A stretch of DNA of 64,000 bases from Micromussa lordhowensis (taxonomy: Eukaryota; Cnidaria; Anthozoa; Scleractinia; Lobophylliidae): positions 19,985,021 to 20,049,020 of the forward strand of contig OZ026597.1 of the NCBI GenBank assembly GCA_964020085.1. Direction: 5' to 3'. Shown here one piece after another: positions 39,229-52,014 of this stretch. The translations under genes and the position numbers were made by a program. Within the stretch, counting starts at the first letter, position 1. Every line of letters starts with the position of its first letter. Under the pieces are notes generated by a model. It worked only from the letters and a program-made list of their open reading frames with translations, was not told the origin of the DNA and ran no database searches.

Positions 39229-41122
39229 CGGGTAACACTGCTGGGGAATTTTTAATTAGTTGTAGAAGTACAATACTAGTGATTCATCGTCAAATGTGGA
39301 CTTTGAAAATTAATTCACATTAGTTAGTCGACCAGCTATCCTTTTTTGACCTTTCTGTTAGAACTTTTTTTGTTTTATTTTTCAGTGAGCCTAGTTTTCT
39401 CGTAGCTTCATTAAATAGCTAACTCCATACGTGCAATACAACGATGGAAGAACGTGTTGTAAGGCGTGTGGCTGTTTTGAAGAGGAAAAGAAATGAGCCT
39501 GTAATTACAACAACTTGAAATTTGGTGCTATCAAGCGAGTCACGAAATACAGAACAAATCGAATGTATACCAGAGAGTTCAATATATTTGTTTGAAAGAC
39601 TCTTTTAGTTTTCTTGGCGCGAACCTTCCTCTTAGAAGGGAATAGGCGGTTCTAATTCATGATGATTGCAGACGTATGGAGTTTTAGACTTTCTCTTTTA
39701 ATACCACTTAGTACCACTTTTGGAAATACAACATGACAGCTTCTCATTCCATTTTGAAGCAGACTGATCACGTGATTTGAAGTAGTCGTACGTTGCAGAG
39801 TTCTGAACCAATCATCCTTCACAGCGTTTTTCAGGGGCAGCGTTTCTCTGTTTGCCTTGTGTTAGTGAGGTGAAGCGTTTAAATATTGTTCAACGGCGAA
39901 GATAAAGAAAGACTTGTCCTAATCGTTTTCCTAGTTCCGCTGGACAAAGGGAAAACCAACTGGCAACAATCAAATTCATCTCAACCAAAAAGATAGTTGG
40001 TGTTGCTTGGCAACGTCGCTGAAAGCAAGACGACAGTCGCGGGCTCGTACAATAGCCCTTATGCGTGATGACATCAGACTAGCAAAAATCACCACCAAGC
40101 CTCGGTTTGAGCGTGCAAAGCGCAAATTTTATCATGAACAAATTCCCAAAGCAGCTAAGATGAAAAGAATACCCACGTGAAAACAACACGAAGAGAACGA
40201 AGGTTTGAGAAAATGTCGCGCAAACGAGGCTCGGTGGTGAATTTTGAGCATGTTACGTAATCGCACATAAGACGTATTGTCCTGACAAAAAACAGTACAG
40301 TACTTGTTCGTGCGGCTGAATATTGTTCTAAATTAATTTTGAATTCACTCTCGTGTGGTAGTGTCGCTAGTTTAAAGATAATTCCATCTCCGCAAAGAAG
40401 TTTCAAATATTTTGAAGTAAAACGGTTAGGGTGAAACGTTAATTGTAAATTAAGTAGACCGTAGGTATTTAATTATGTAGGAGTCGCACGTTTTCCAATT
40501 TTTGTTTCACTATTTACACTCAGCGATGTTCATTTTCTTAGAAAGATAACTTTGGCCACATTTTTCTAAAGTCGGAGGAACAAATGAATTTTTGGCAAAT
40601 CCCCGTAGCATTTCAAGAGGAACCTCCACAGATCCACCATGTCATTCAAGTAACACTCGTGATGACCTTTGTTCTTTGCGATTAATAGTTTATAGCTTAC
40701 AGAGAGGCCAAGCTCCTTAAACAGGGATTTGTCTTTTTTCTCATTTAAGTAGCGTGGTGCGTCTCTATCGTTTGCGTAGCAACTTGTAACGTATTTGCAC
40801 AGGAATATTAGTAGGGCTAATTAAAATAATGCTTCCAGGGGAGTTGTTTTCGCGAACCATTCCTAAACAGCTGAAATGCGTGTTTTTGTGAGATGGGTTC
40901 CAAGACTAAAGCCCTGGCAAAAGGAACTCACAAGAAGACTCAAGTTGAGAACTTGGGTCTAATTGCGATTTGGCCAGGGCTTTCCGTCTTTATCAGTATA
41001 GGATTTCAAGATGTAAATGACCTACTTTTAATCTGTAAAAGCATGGTTGTGGTTGACAATAAAACTCCTTTGTACAGGTCAGTCTGCATGCGGAATTCTT
41101 CTCGTTTAAAGGAGATAGTTTT
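39229..41122. other. FERM gene 3' flank, no further gene seen
   Basis: Presumably includes the FERM mRNA 3' untranslated region; I cannot place its end. The frame starting at ATG 40893 (MGSKTKALAKG) has no recognised family or splice context. Confidence 0.4.
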
Positions 41123-41152
41123 TTAACCCCTTCACTGCCAAGGGGTCTCCCT

Positions 41153-41200
<48 letters not shown>

Positions 41201-41223
41201 GGTCTTGGCAGTCAAGGGGTTAA
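41123..41223. mobile_element. Small piggyBac-like element, TTAA flanked
   Basis: TTAACCCCTTCACTGCCAAG at the left mirrors TTGGCAGTCAAGGGGTTAA at the right, only 101 bp overall. Ends differ from those of the larger TTAA element, so it is a different subfamily. Confidence 0.7.
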
Positions 41224-41224
41224 A

Positions 41225-41532
41225 CCCCTGGCGGAGGGGGGGAGGGAACTTTCCATATAAAAAGGACAGGGGTGTTCGTGGTACCTTTTAGGGGTTAAAA
41301 ACGCGGGTTTTGTTACCACTTAAGGTGTTCGGCCTGAAAAAGCCCACAGCGGGATTTTTTGCCTTACCTTTTAGATTATTGAGCCGAAAAAATGACAGGA
41401 GGCAATGTATTTAAGAATGTAAAAAAAAAAAATCGCCCACAAAACAGGGTCTTGGTAACTCTTCGAGGTTCTTTTCAAAACTTCCGACGAGTTCCCCTGT
41501 CCTTTGTGTATGGGAGTCCCCCCCGGGTTTGA
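41225..41532. mobile_element. TIR repeat, related to sequence at 53.95-54.12 kb
   Basis: The left side contains AAAAAGGACAGGGGTG and the right side CCCCTGTCCTTTGTGTATGG. The phrase GGACTCCCATGTAAAAAGGA near 54008 and the GTGTTC(C/G)GGC text that follows mark a second, partial copy. Confidence 0.5.
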
Positions 41533-44500
41533 ACCCTATTGTTTGCATCACTTCCACAACGTCTTCCTTTGAAATTGGATTACACTCGAGAAAACGCAAT
41601 CAGCGGTTCTCTTAGGTTGTACTTATTCATCGGGATGGGAAAAATGATTTTTAGTCGGAAAAGTGATTGTAATTCCTGGAGATGCGTATGCTGTATTGGA
41701 AAACGGTCATCTATAAAGCTTTGTTAACGTCAGTGTTTGTCAGACGGTCAAACCACAACAACCGGAGAGAGATTGAATGTGTGCAGCCTGCGGGCAAATA
41801 TCAGTGATATTCATCTGTCTGGCGCCAACTGTCACGCGATAGCACTTAACTGAACCGCGTAACTGTAATACTAAAAATAAATTAATGAAAAAAAAAAGAC
41901 ATTGTATCATTAAAAGGTGAGCTCTCTCTAATTTCATGGCACGTTTCTTTACCAGTCCAGTTAGAAAATTTAATTTTTAACTGAAATTATCAGCAAGGTC
42001 GATTGTAGCTAGTAACAGGCGAATCCAGGCAATTGCCTCGGTAAAATATTTGCATTGATTTATTTCAAGTTTCCGTAAGAGGCTATGTATTAAAAAAAAA
42101 TCAAAGTGAAGGGTGTAGCATCTTTTAAAAAAAAAATCCATTTGTAATTGACATGTTTCGTTAACGTTTGGATGGGCATTAAAAAACAGGACTCTTTGGT
42201 CATGCTGTTCCGAGAACCCGAGAACTGACTTAAAGGGTACGTTCCTTTGGGGTGATCAGAGTTTCAAAGACGCTTAGGGTTTCTCTTGCACTGCACAGTC
42301 ATTACAGAGTCGTTCCCAGAAAAGGCGCGCTCTGGCAAGGCCGGGGAGTCCTGGGATCAAACGGACCCACAGCTGTTGAGAACTTGAGAAGGTTTCTTCC
42401 CCTGGGTAAGGTTAAATATAATTTTTTTGCTTGATATCAATGTTATTCCGAATTTTTTTGTAGTAGAGAAAACTATAAAAAATGGGATGCAACAGAGTGG
42501 AAAGAGTTTGATATCTACCATATAATTCGAATATAATGCAAGGCGCAAAAAGAGTTAACTTATTAACTAATTTCCTATTTTTATCATCCAATTGAAACGA
42601 GTCGTACTCGCCTTCCGTTCAAGTTCTGTATTTATTTGTCGGCAGACACATTGCGATTGATGTGTAAACGAATCAATGCAGTGGATTTCGGGCCGTCCAT
42701 GTACAGATTTCTTCTCAGGTAATCTTAACACTTTGAGTTAAGCTAAATATGGCTAAGATTTTTGAACGAGCTACGTAGCTTTACCTAAGAACAATCTCAT
42801 GTGTAGAATTTGATGAAGTAGCGAATAACTTAATTGGAAGCTGATGAAGTTGTCAGAAAAAGGACAACCCGGTGATTGCTTTTTAAGTTCAATTTAGAGA
42901 TGCAGCGATCTTGGTAAGCAAACAATGACTTTATTTGATCAGCAGTTTCAAAAGCGAAGTAGAATTCATTGCGGATTAAAAAGGTTTGATTGAAAATATT
43001 GTTGTCGCTCACCATATATTCGACGTTTTCCAAAACTACGTGATGGCGTTTTCCGCCTGATGTTCCTCGTCTTTGTTATCTACAGATTTTCGGTTTCATA
43101 TGTGAGGTTTAGGTGGAGATTTACAATCACGTATGAATCTGTGGCTTTCGATTTTGTCGTGATTCGAAGAAAATTATTATGCCTGGAATGAGGCCCAAAT
43201 ACAAGCTCACTTGATGTTCCTGTCTGCAATATCATAAATTATTTCCTCTCCTAAAGCCAGTATTCACAGAAGTTTTCTAAAGGAATTTTCACATTTGGCA
43301 AGTATTTCGTCCTCTTGAAGAAAACCAGAGTTTTCATTAAAAAGTGCCCCATGGGAATTGAATTCAAATATAACTATAGTATATACGGCGCAGTCCTATT
43401 GAATTATTGGTTTAAGTTATTTAGTGAAGACCACTGTCATTAATACTTCAATTCAGACATAACAAAGTCTTTGGATTGTACACGTTGCCTTCACCTCCCA
43501 GAAAGTTTTGGCCACGTTCCTTCCTAAAGTATCCTTATTACATGAACAGTTTACCAAAAAAGTGGTTTTCTATTCTGCTGTATAAAATTCAGATGCATTA
43601 GTTTCCCTCTCTTCTGATAGTAACCATATCACATGGTGACTGGCAGTGTAAGCAAAATCTGAAGAAACTGAGAACCATGTGTTAATTGATATTACAACAA
43701 TTCTCCTCCAGCTCTTATGGCAGCCTTGCTCCCCGGAATAAAGAACATTGATTTAAATCTATTAAACTTCCAACTCTTGTTGCCTCAGGATTCTTCCTGC
43801 ACATGTACATGTACATGTGCAGTAAGGGTGCTTGAATCATGAACACATTACATTTCTTTGTGCATGCTTTTTGGTGACTATATAGAAAGAAGGCTCTTCA
43901 TATATATATATATATATGTACAGGATTAGTGTTTTCACAGTGTAAAAATACTAGATACTCTTGTTAATTTGAAGAAGCAGTTCATTCCATAGTTGTTTAA
44001 AAAGTGTACAAGAAAGGTAAAATGTTCACGGTTCAAGTGTCCTCTCTGTGAATGCTGACAAGTGTATTTCACACTTTTTATCGGTAGAGTTCGCATCCTT
44101 TTGTGACTGCTGCTTTAGGGCAGCTAGAATGTAAACCATATTGTTATGGGCTAATCCATTTAAATACAAGATGGCACTGGACGCAATTTTTTGCAATCAA
44201 AATTCTGTGAAACAATTCTTTGCTCTTTGCATTCCTGCTCTGTATAAATTTATGTTATTTGCTATATAAGAAGTGGTTTGCATACAGAATCTGCTTGCAT
44301 ACAGGGTGCCAGTTCAGTGAACTAGCCTATGTAGCAATTATGAACAGGGAAGGGAAAGGGGGTGAAAATGTGACCAGAAGCGGGGTGTGTATTATGCCGC
44401 CAATTTCCTAGTAATCTGATCATGTCAACTGTCAATACATTCACCAGTCAGAAATTAGGGTGGTGTACTGATCTAAACTTAATAATATTGGCTTTGCATA

Positions 44501-46851
44501 GATATATCAATGCTTCTTGGTAAACACAAATAATATCCAAGTAAGGTATGCTAATCTTGTAAATTGTTACTAAAGGGAGCACAACAAGAAAGAGACCAAT
44601 ATAGTGATACTGTTGTTGCGTATTCTGTGGAATTGAGTTTGTTTCTTCAAAAGAAGACACTCTAGGTACACTGTTGGCGTCAGGTTGTTATTTGCTCTTG
44701 ATTTCAGGTGTTCTCTGAGTCTGGTCTAGATTGTTGTGCATCCATTGACTGTCTTTTAATTTGAAGAGAAAGTTTGTCTGAAGCTTTAGCTAAAGGCGGA
44801 GTTCTTATAGCAGATGTGCCATTTTTGCCTCCTTCCCAGCCTCCTGTCCCTCTCTCCGTCTCTCTCTCTCTCTCTCTCTCTGTTATTTCTGCTATACAAG
44901 TAACAATAAATTAGGTTCAATGTCATAACTTTTGAATGGTCGCTACTCTTGGGATTTACCAAGGTAGAAAAAAATTGAAATCTAGCTTGCCCAATGGGCC
45001 AGTAAATTTCAGTTTTCACTTGTCCCTGGCTATTACTTACCAACATGGAGCCAATATGGCAATCGGATCTCAAACATGAAAAAAGTATCCTTGGATTTTA
45101 AATGAATCCATGCTTTTAACTCATCTTGTATTCTTGAGAGTTGAAATAATTTCTGACTTGACATTATCATTTATCAAGCTGACATTTTCACTGAGGAAGA
45201 CTACTAAGGCTACTTTCAATTGCCCAAATGCTGCACCACTGAATGTCCAAGAGAACAATCTACCTGCCATAGGAAACCAGACCAGTGTTTTTTTTCTTAC
45301 CCTGTTTACTAAAAAGCCATCAAATTTTATTTTACAGCTTTCAAGGGATCGCAACTTACTGGGGGTCATGCAGACATAACCTTCTGAACTTTATTGTTAA
45401 TTGACTATTCCAAAATTTAAATGCAAAACATTTACTGTTTTGCATTCAAACACATTGACAATGGGTGGACAGGTGATTGCCATGGTAAAAGGAAATGCCG
45501 GTCAGGTGTTGATGCAAAAACAATACAAGCACACAAAGAAAGTTGAAAGTGACAAGAGTATTTATATGCTAGTGTTACTTGTTCTAAAGGTTAAAGTACA
45601 AAGCTCTATTTGCTCTTTTTTTCTCTTCAAATGCTGCCACCAAGTCTGGGGACAGAGAAAAACACTTTTTGTTTACTATAGGAAGGAAGTCTATCTTGTG
45701 CACTGCATTGTAGATGTGTTTGTTTTTAAATGAAAAGAGTTTTTGAATAGGTTTAGGTAATAAATGTGCCCAGGCAGATTCATTTGCTTACACATCTGTT
45801 CGAGTGTTTGTATCTTTTGAGATCCAGTAAGGTTGTGAAGCTGTTGTTTTTAGTTAAGAAGGTATGAATCTTGAATCTTCTGGTAATTTTTTGTTATAAT
45901 TATGCTACAACATAAAATATAGACGGTAGATAACTGTGTAAAAATGTGTGCACATGGCACTTTTGTTTGTGTTACCATTTAGTATTTTCTGAAAAAGCAA
46001 CAATGAGAGAGTTTAATATTTTTTTTGACATTTAAAAGCAGTGCTTTTTTTCAACAAAATTTAACTCTTTTTTATTCGAAAATGATAAGAAAAACAGCTG
46101 CATGGTCCTCAGTTAAAAAATGTAAGATTTACTCTTTTCCCCTATTGGGATCAAGTAGCTGCATGCAGGTGAATGGTGTTTCACATAAATGCTACACTGT
46201 TGTTCTGTGTGCGGCACTTATCTGAAGTTGGTACTTATTAAATCTTTTCCTATCATGATGCGTATTCAAGGATGCCATTGCTTGAGTAAATACAGTTATC
46301 AAATTTGAGTCTTAGTTTAATACACTCCTATATAATTTAAGTAGAAGTTGTGGCTTGCAGAAGGTAAATTGTAAGTAAAGCTGAAGCTAAGACTTCAACA
46401 TAAATGTAATTTCTGACGATTGAGGGACGAATTAGTTGGAAATTATTATTCTGACGGCACGTTGGAGAGACTCAGGTGCATCATGTAATGCTTAGGGAAT
46501 ATTTAAGGTTTTGGCAGCAGATTTAAGTCATTCTAGGTCGGTTAGTCGTTGTGTTTGCCTACTTAATTTTTTTTAGGATTATGTTTCGATTTTATCAACT
46601 TTTGTAAATGATTGTAGAATGCCCTGTCCTTGGGGTCTTGTGCTGCTGCATTAGATGAGGAATATGTTTCCCTTTATTTTTTTGGTGGTTTTTTAGTGGT
46701 TTTTCGTATCTGGTGCAGCACAGGTTCTAATTCTTGGAACTATTAGTTAAATTTGTAAGCTTGAGGTAAACATTAGGATACATGGAATCTGATGGCTGAC
46801 TGACACATCCTCAATAAACTTTTCACATTGAATGTCTCACGTGAGTGTTAC
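41533..46851. other. Long stretch without a supported gene
   Basis: No exon here combines recognisable protein with splice sites. There is a possible noncoding exon near 42600-42718 ending CTTCTCAG before GTAATC, a GTACAT repeat near 43805, an AT repeat near 43900, a TC repeat at 44859-44881, and AATAAA at about 46813. Some of this may be a long untranslated region or a noncoding RNA. Confidence 0.4.
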
Positions 46852-48420
46852 GGCAGCCCACAGGGGAAATACTGCAATTTTAAAGTTGCTGTAATTTTTA
46901 ATAATTTCTGTTGCAAATTTAAGAGTTGCTGCAATTTTAAATAATGTTCTACAAACAAATAAAACTTGCTGCACAATAAAGATACTTGCTGCCATTGCTT
47001 TCAATGTGATGTAAATTGAAGAAAAAGTTGCTGCAGAAATAAACAGTTTTGCGCTGCAAAAATAAAAATTGCTACAAAAGTAAAATGTTGCTGCAAATAA
47101 AAAAAGTTGCTGCAAAAATAGCCTGCGAAAACAGCCGTCCTTCTTCCCTCCCGGCCTGAGTGGCGTTTCGCGAGAAGGACGTCTGCGATTTACCGCCAGA
47201 AATTCCGTACTGATGATGCAAATCTGTCCCGATTGTGGTCATGAACGCTGATTGGTTTGATTGATAATGCTTAACTAAGTCCGTAAATATGCGGGCCATT
47301 GAATATTCTCACCAAAACAAATACGTGTTTATTAAAATGGGGTTGACTGACCTACACGACTCCTACAGTTCGTGGCATTTGCACATTTGCCGTTCTCTTT
47401 TCGGTCGCTCGACCATTTTTGTTGCTTCACTCTTGTTTATGAATGACACTTCATCTTGTATTATAAGGAGGATTTTCCAGTGGAGTTGAGCCGTTAGACC
47501 ATGCTTTGTCGAGTCTGACAACTCTGTAATTTGCCCTGTGTTAATGCATTGTTCAGGCTCATTTCTATTGTAAGAAGAGATGTGTTTTAAAGTCTCGAAC
47601 TATTTGCTTTCGAGGGACAAAAAATTAAATTTACCATGAACATGTTGTTTACTTGCATTCTAATATTGTGACACTGGGCGCGGCTGTGATAAGAACTGTT
47701 TGCAAGGACAGTAGGTAGATTCTTATCACGGATAATAATTATCATATTTTTGGAGAGGCCTTAGCTTTACTTGGAGAAAGCTATATGTTTGTCTAGAGAT
47801 ATTACACTTCTTGCAGCTATCCGAAAAAATTTTTAACAAGAAATTGTCGACCAAGTCATTTTCCACAGTAATAATGTTAACCACTAACCTCTGTCGCTTC
47901 TCGATTTGCTTTTCATATAGTATCTGTCGCCCTTTTTAGCGCCTTTTCTGCAAATAATGCAAGTTTCTTCCTGATCATGAATATTCATCCCCTCGAAAAA
48001 AAAAAAAACCGCAAATGTTAATTTATGCCTATTTTGCAGATTGAGGCAAGATTACAAAGTTCACACTTAAGTCATCAGTACGGAATTTTCGACGGTAAAT
48101 CGCAGACGTCCTTCTCGCGAAATGCCACTCGGGCCGGGAGTGAAGAAGGTCGGCTGTTTTCGTAGGCTACTGCAAAAATAAAGGAAAATATAATGTGCTT
48201 GCAAAGTGGCCGCGGAGGTATGGGCCCACTCCCCAGCCACGTGCGCGCATTGTATTTTACTTTTTTTGCAGCAACTTTTCTTATTTGCAGCAACACTTTA
48301 TTTTGCAGCAACTTTTTTTATTTGCAGCAACACTTTATTTTGCAGCAACTTTCTTCAGCAGAAATTATGAAAAAAATTGCAGCAACTTTTAAAATTGTAG
48401 CATGTCCCCTATGGGAAGCC
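46852..48420. mobile_element. Outer palindromic element with GTTGCTGCAA motif arms
   Basis: The left arm (46852-47118) carries many copies of GTTGCTGCAA; the right arm (about 48246-48420) carries the complement TTGCAGCAAC, and the far ends correspond (GGCAGCCCACAGGGGA with TCCCCTATGGGAAGCC). A different element of 1051 bp has inserted between the arms. Confidence 0.65.
47119..48169. mobile_element. 1051-bp TAG...CTA element with 9-bp target duplication
   Basis: Starts TAGCCTGCGAAAACAGCCGT and ends in a diverged reverse complement; the TIRs run about 80 bp. The flanks are identical 9-mers CTGCAAAAA (47110-47118 and 48170-48178). No transposase is visible. Part of the interior (about 47338-47590) recurs at 51046-51340 without the ends. 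Confidence 0.85.
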
Positions 48421-48654
48421 ATAGAGTGTAGTCAGAATGCAGAAATTTCTTTACTCTGGGTGGGTTAAGTAATTAGTCAAAGTAACAGCTTTGAAAGATA
48501 CCCCAGTCTCCCAGTTTGCAGCTGTCACAGCTACTGAAACAGTTTAATCAGTGAATGATTGTTTGGTATGTCTTATATGTCACACATATTATTTGCTGTT
48601 TTAGATTGGATACAGTGTATGTAAACAGGCCACAAATCATCATCATTCTGTAAT

Positions 48655-51590
48655 ATGGTTGTTGTGCTGATAACAGGAGTCTGTGGAAGTGGAAAGTAAG
48701 TGTGATTGTTTTACTGTTTAAAATACAGCGTTTTTAAGATTTCCCAGTAATTTAATCCAATAATATTAGAGATTCAGTGTTGCTTGTTTCCATCCCTAAA
48801 TATGGTGTTCCTTCTGTGATTTATTAATTTTAATAATTAATTTCTTGTTGTTTATCTCTGTATAGGACAACTGTGGCACGAGCTTTAGCAAAGAAGGTGG
48901 GTCTTGGAAATTTTTAATTCAAAATCTTTTTAGTACATGATGTACCGGTAAACAAACTTACCCAATAGATGGTGTAGTTTTTTTTTATAACAGAGTTATA
49001 ATCATTCATTTCTTTGATTATTACACTTGCATCAGTTACCTCAATTTCACTTAAAAATGAAATTTTTTCAATCACTGGTTAAGAAATTTTTCGGCTGTTT
49101 TGTTTACCAGTAATTCAGAACAACAATCTTTTTTAGTTTCAGAGATATAGGAAAAAATGATTTTGAAGTTGTAAGTACCGTCTGAGTATTGACAAGTTCC
49201 TGTCATCCCTGATTTATTTACTGCAAAATGTTGCGAAAGTGCTGCTTCCTCAACTGCAATGGACATTCATTTAACTACTCACATTGCTCAATTTGTGACC
49301 TTTCACACTTATAGAAATAGAAAACATGTACCGTGTTTCTATCCAGTTATAGAAACACGAGTGGAAGTTTGGGAGAACGAGAAATGCTGCGGGAACAGGA
49401 GCTGCAGGCAGGTTTCCACAGCTTTTTTGAGTTTTCCCAAACTTTCTCGAGTGTTTCTATAACTCGCTAGAAACACAGAGAACATGCTTTCTATTTCTTT
49501 TAGAAAACACTGCGACAAAAAAAGGAAAACAAGTTGTTTACTTTGATCATTGAAATGTAAACTCTCTTTGCTCACACCATCATTATGTCAACAGCTTGTG
49601 CTAGTTCTGTGTTTCTATCGAGTTATAGAAACACAATCTTAAACCAATCAGCATGTATATTTTCTTATGGCTGTTTTCTAAATGCAATCGTAGCATGAAA
49701 CAACAAGGGGTATTTGTACTCTTCTCTGAATGGGATGCTAGCCATCGCAGGGTTGCCCCTGAGCATTAAATATGCCGGCACCCATTTATACACCAGGGTC
49801 AAGAGAGGCACTGTGAGAGTAAATTTTCTTGCCTGAGAACACAATGTCCTCGAGAACACAATGGGCTCGAACCCGGACAACTAGATTCAGAGTCCAGCAC
49901 ACTATCCATGATGAGGTGTTAGAAAGATGGTGATGACACTACCATTAGGCCACTATGTCTCCCTAAGGGTAAAGAGCTGATTTGTTATTTCTTTTTGTTT
50001 GGCAGTTGTCATGCCCTTACATGGATGCAGACAATTTCCATTCAGAAGGTAACATCACTAAAATGAAGCAAGGAACCCCACTCACTGACGAGGTATATGC
50101 CATAATATTATAACCCTCCAGATTCTTTCAATTCCTATCAAAGCCAGCCTATCGTGTGTGTGTCTATGTGTACAATAATATTGTATAAAGTTAGATAATT
50201 TTTGTATTGTATGCGACCACCTAAGTGGTTGACTGGTGGGTCTCTAAGAGAAAGATCTTTTGTTATCATTTTAGGACAGAAAACCTTGGCTTCTGGCTTT
50301 GCACAAAGTTATTGAAAGGTATTATTGAATAGTTTCCTTTGTAATTTGTTTAATTTACTATGACTGAGAAAAACTAGGGCAGTAAGTAATTATTTCAATC
50401 TTGGTCAGGCACTCAGCCTGATTCAGTGAAATTATTCTAGATTGTGGTATGATAGTGGCATGATATGAGAGTTAAGAGCCATCTTGTGGATCTGTTGAGT
50501 AAACCATTATTATTTTTATTATTATTATTTTAACTTTAAAATCACAGTCTCTGCTGGTGTTCTTTATGTGCCTCAGCCGGTTGCAAACCATGCACCTAGG
50601 GCATCAGTCAATCTATCTATTCAAATACTAAGCACCTTTCTGAGGATTCGTGCAGATCCCAACATGCAGATCTTTTGGATTATTATTATTATTATTACAA
50701 TTATTTTTATTGCTAAACAGACATAGTGGTTACCTCTCTGTTCCACAAGGTCATCACAACAGACATCAATCCATTTAAACAATGACCAAATACTTTATAC
50801 TTTTAAAGCTCTTAAAGGCCCATTTTCACCCTTGATGCATTGCGCGCCATGATACCTTGATCCTGAATTTTGTGTTACATGAAATTACCGAATTTTGCGA
50901 AGCTAACTTGCATCGCTTGTTCCCAAAGCAATCCTTGGAATAATTTTCATCCTCTTGCTGTAAATACTTTCTTATATTTCTGATAGTATTTTGTACATAG
51001 TCTGTATATATTCGTAAATTTTGTCCTGTGAAGACTGTAAAATGAGGTTGACTAGCCTACACGACTCCTAAGGTTCGTGACATTAGTACATTTGCCGTTC
51101 TCTGTTCAGTCTCTCGACCTTTTTGTTGCTTCACTCATGTTTTTGTAGGGCACTTCATGTTGTGTTATAAAGAGGAATTTTTAGTAGTGCTGAGCCGTTA
51201 GACTGTGCTATAGCAAATTTTAGAGGTCATAGGTCTGCATGGTTTCCGCTGTTATTGGCATGTTGCTTTGCCGAGTTTGACACCTCTGTAATTTGCCATG
51301 TGTTTATGCACTGTTTAGGCTCATTTCTAATGCAAGATATGTCTCCGATAAAAATAGATGGCCAATCAGAGTGCGTCATTTAACAATAGATCGGTTTCAA
51401 AACAAAAACAAACGACCGTGTTGCATCAAGGATGTAAATGGGCCTTTAATAACTTAGCTCCTAGTTACATTGGTGATCTTCTGCACTTCTACACCCCTAA
51501 TAGGTTGTTAAGGTCTTCATCTAAATTTCAACTTCAAGTTCCTCTATCAAATCTAAAAACCTATGGAGACTGAGCTAACTAATGTTATTG

Positions 51591-51623
<33 letters not shown>

Positions 51624-51971
51624 TTATTACTATTACTATTGTTATTATTATAATCGTATCTATAACAAAATTCTAGATCGTGATTGGTTCTCCGCGCGCG
51701 TATTTATCACGTAATCGGCACGCGATCACGTGGGTGTCCAATTACAGGTGTCCGATTTGAACTTTTTGTAATCGGACACCTGTAACTGGATACCCACGTG
51801 ATTTTCACATCAATTACACGCGCTTTAATGGTTTCCTTAGCAAAGTTTTCTACAGTTTTCAAAACTTTGGAAAAGCGCTACAGACGTTTTCGCTCAAAAG
51901 AAGTTCTCAAAAGACATTTTTTAATTTCGAAATTTGTTATAGATACGATTAATTAGTAATTGGACCTCGTT

Positions 51972-52014
<43 letters not shown>

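Noticed and set aside
45110..45733. Overlapping open frames of 80-110 codons on both strands
   Set aside because: No recognisable domains, no consistent splice sites, biased hydrophobic composition; treated as chance.
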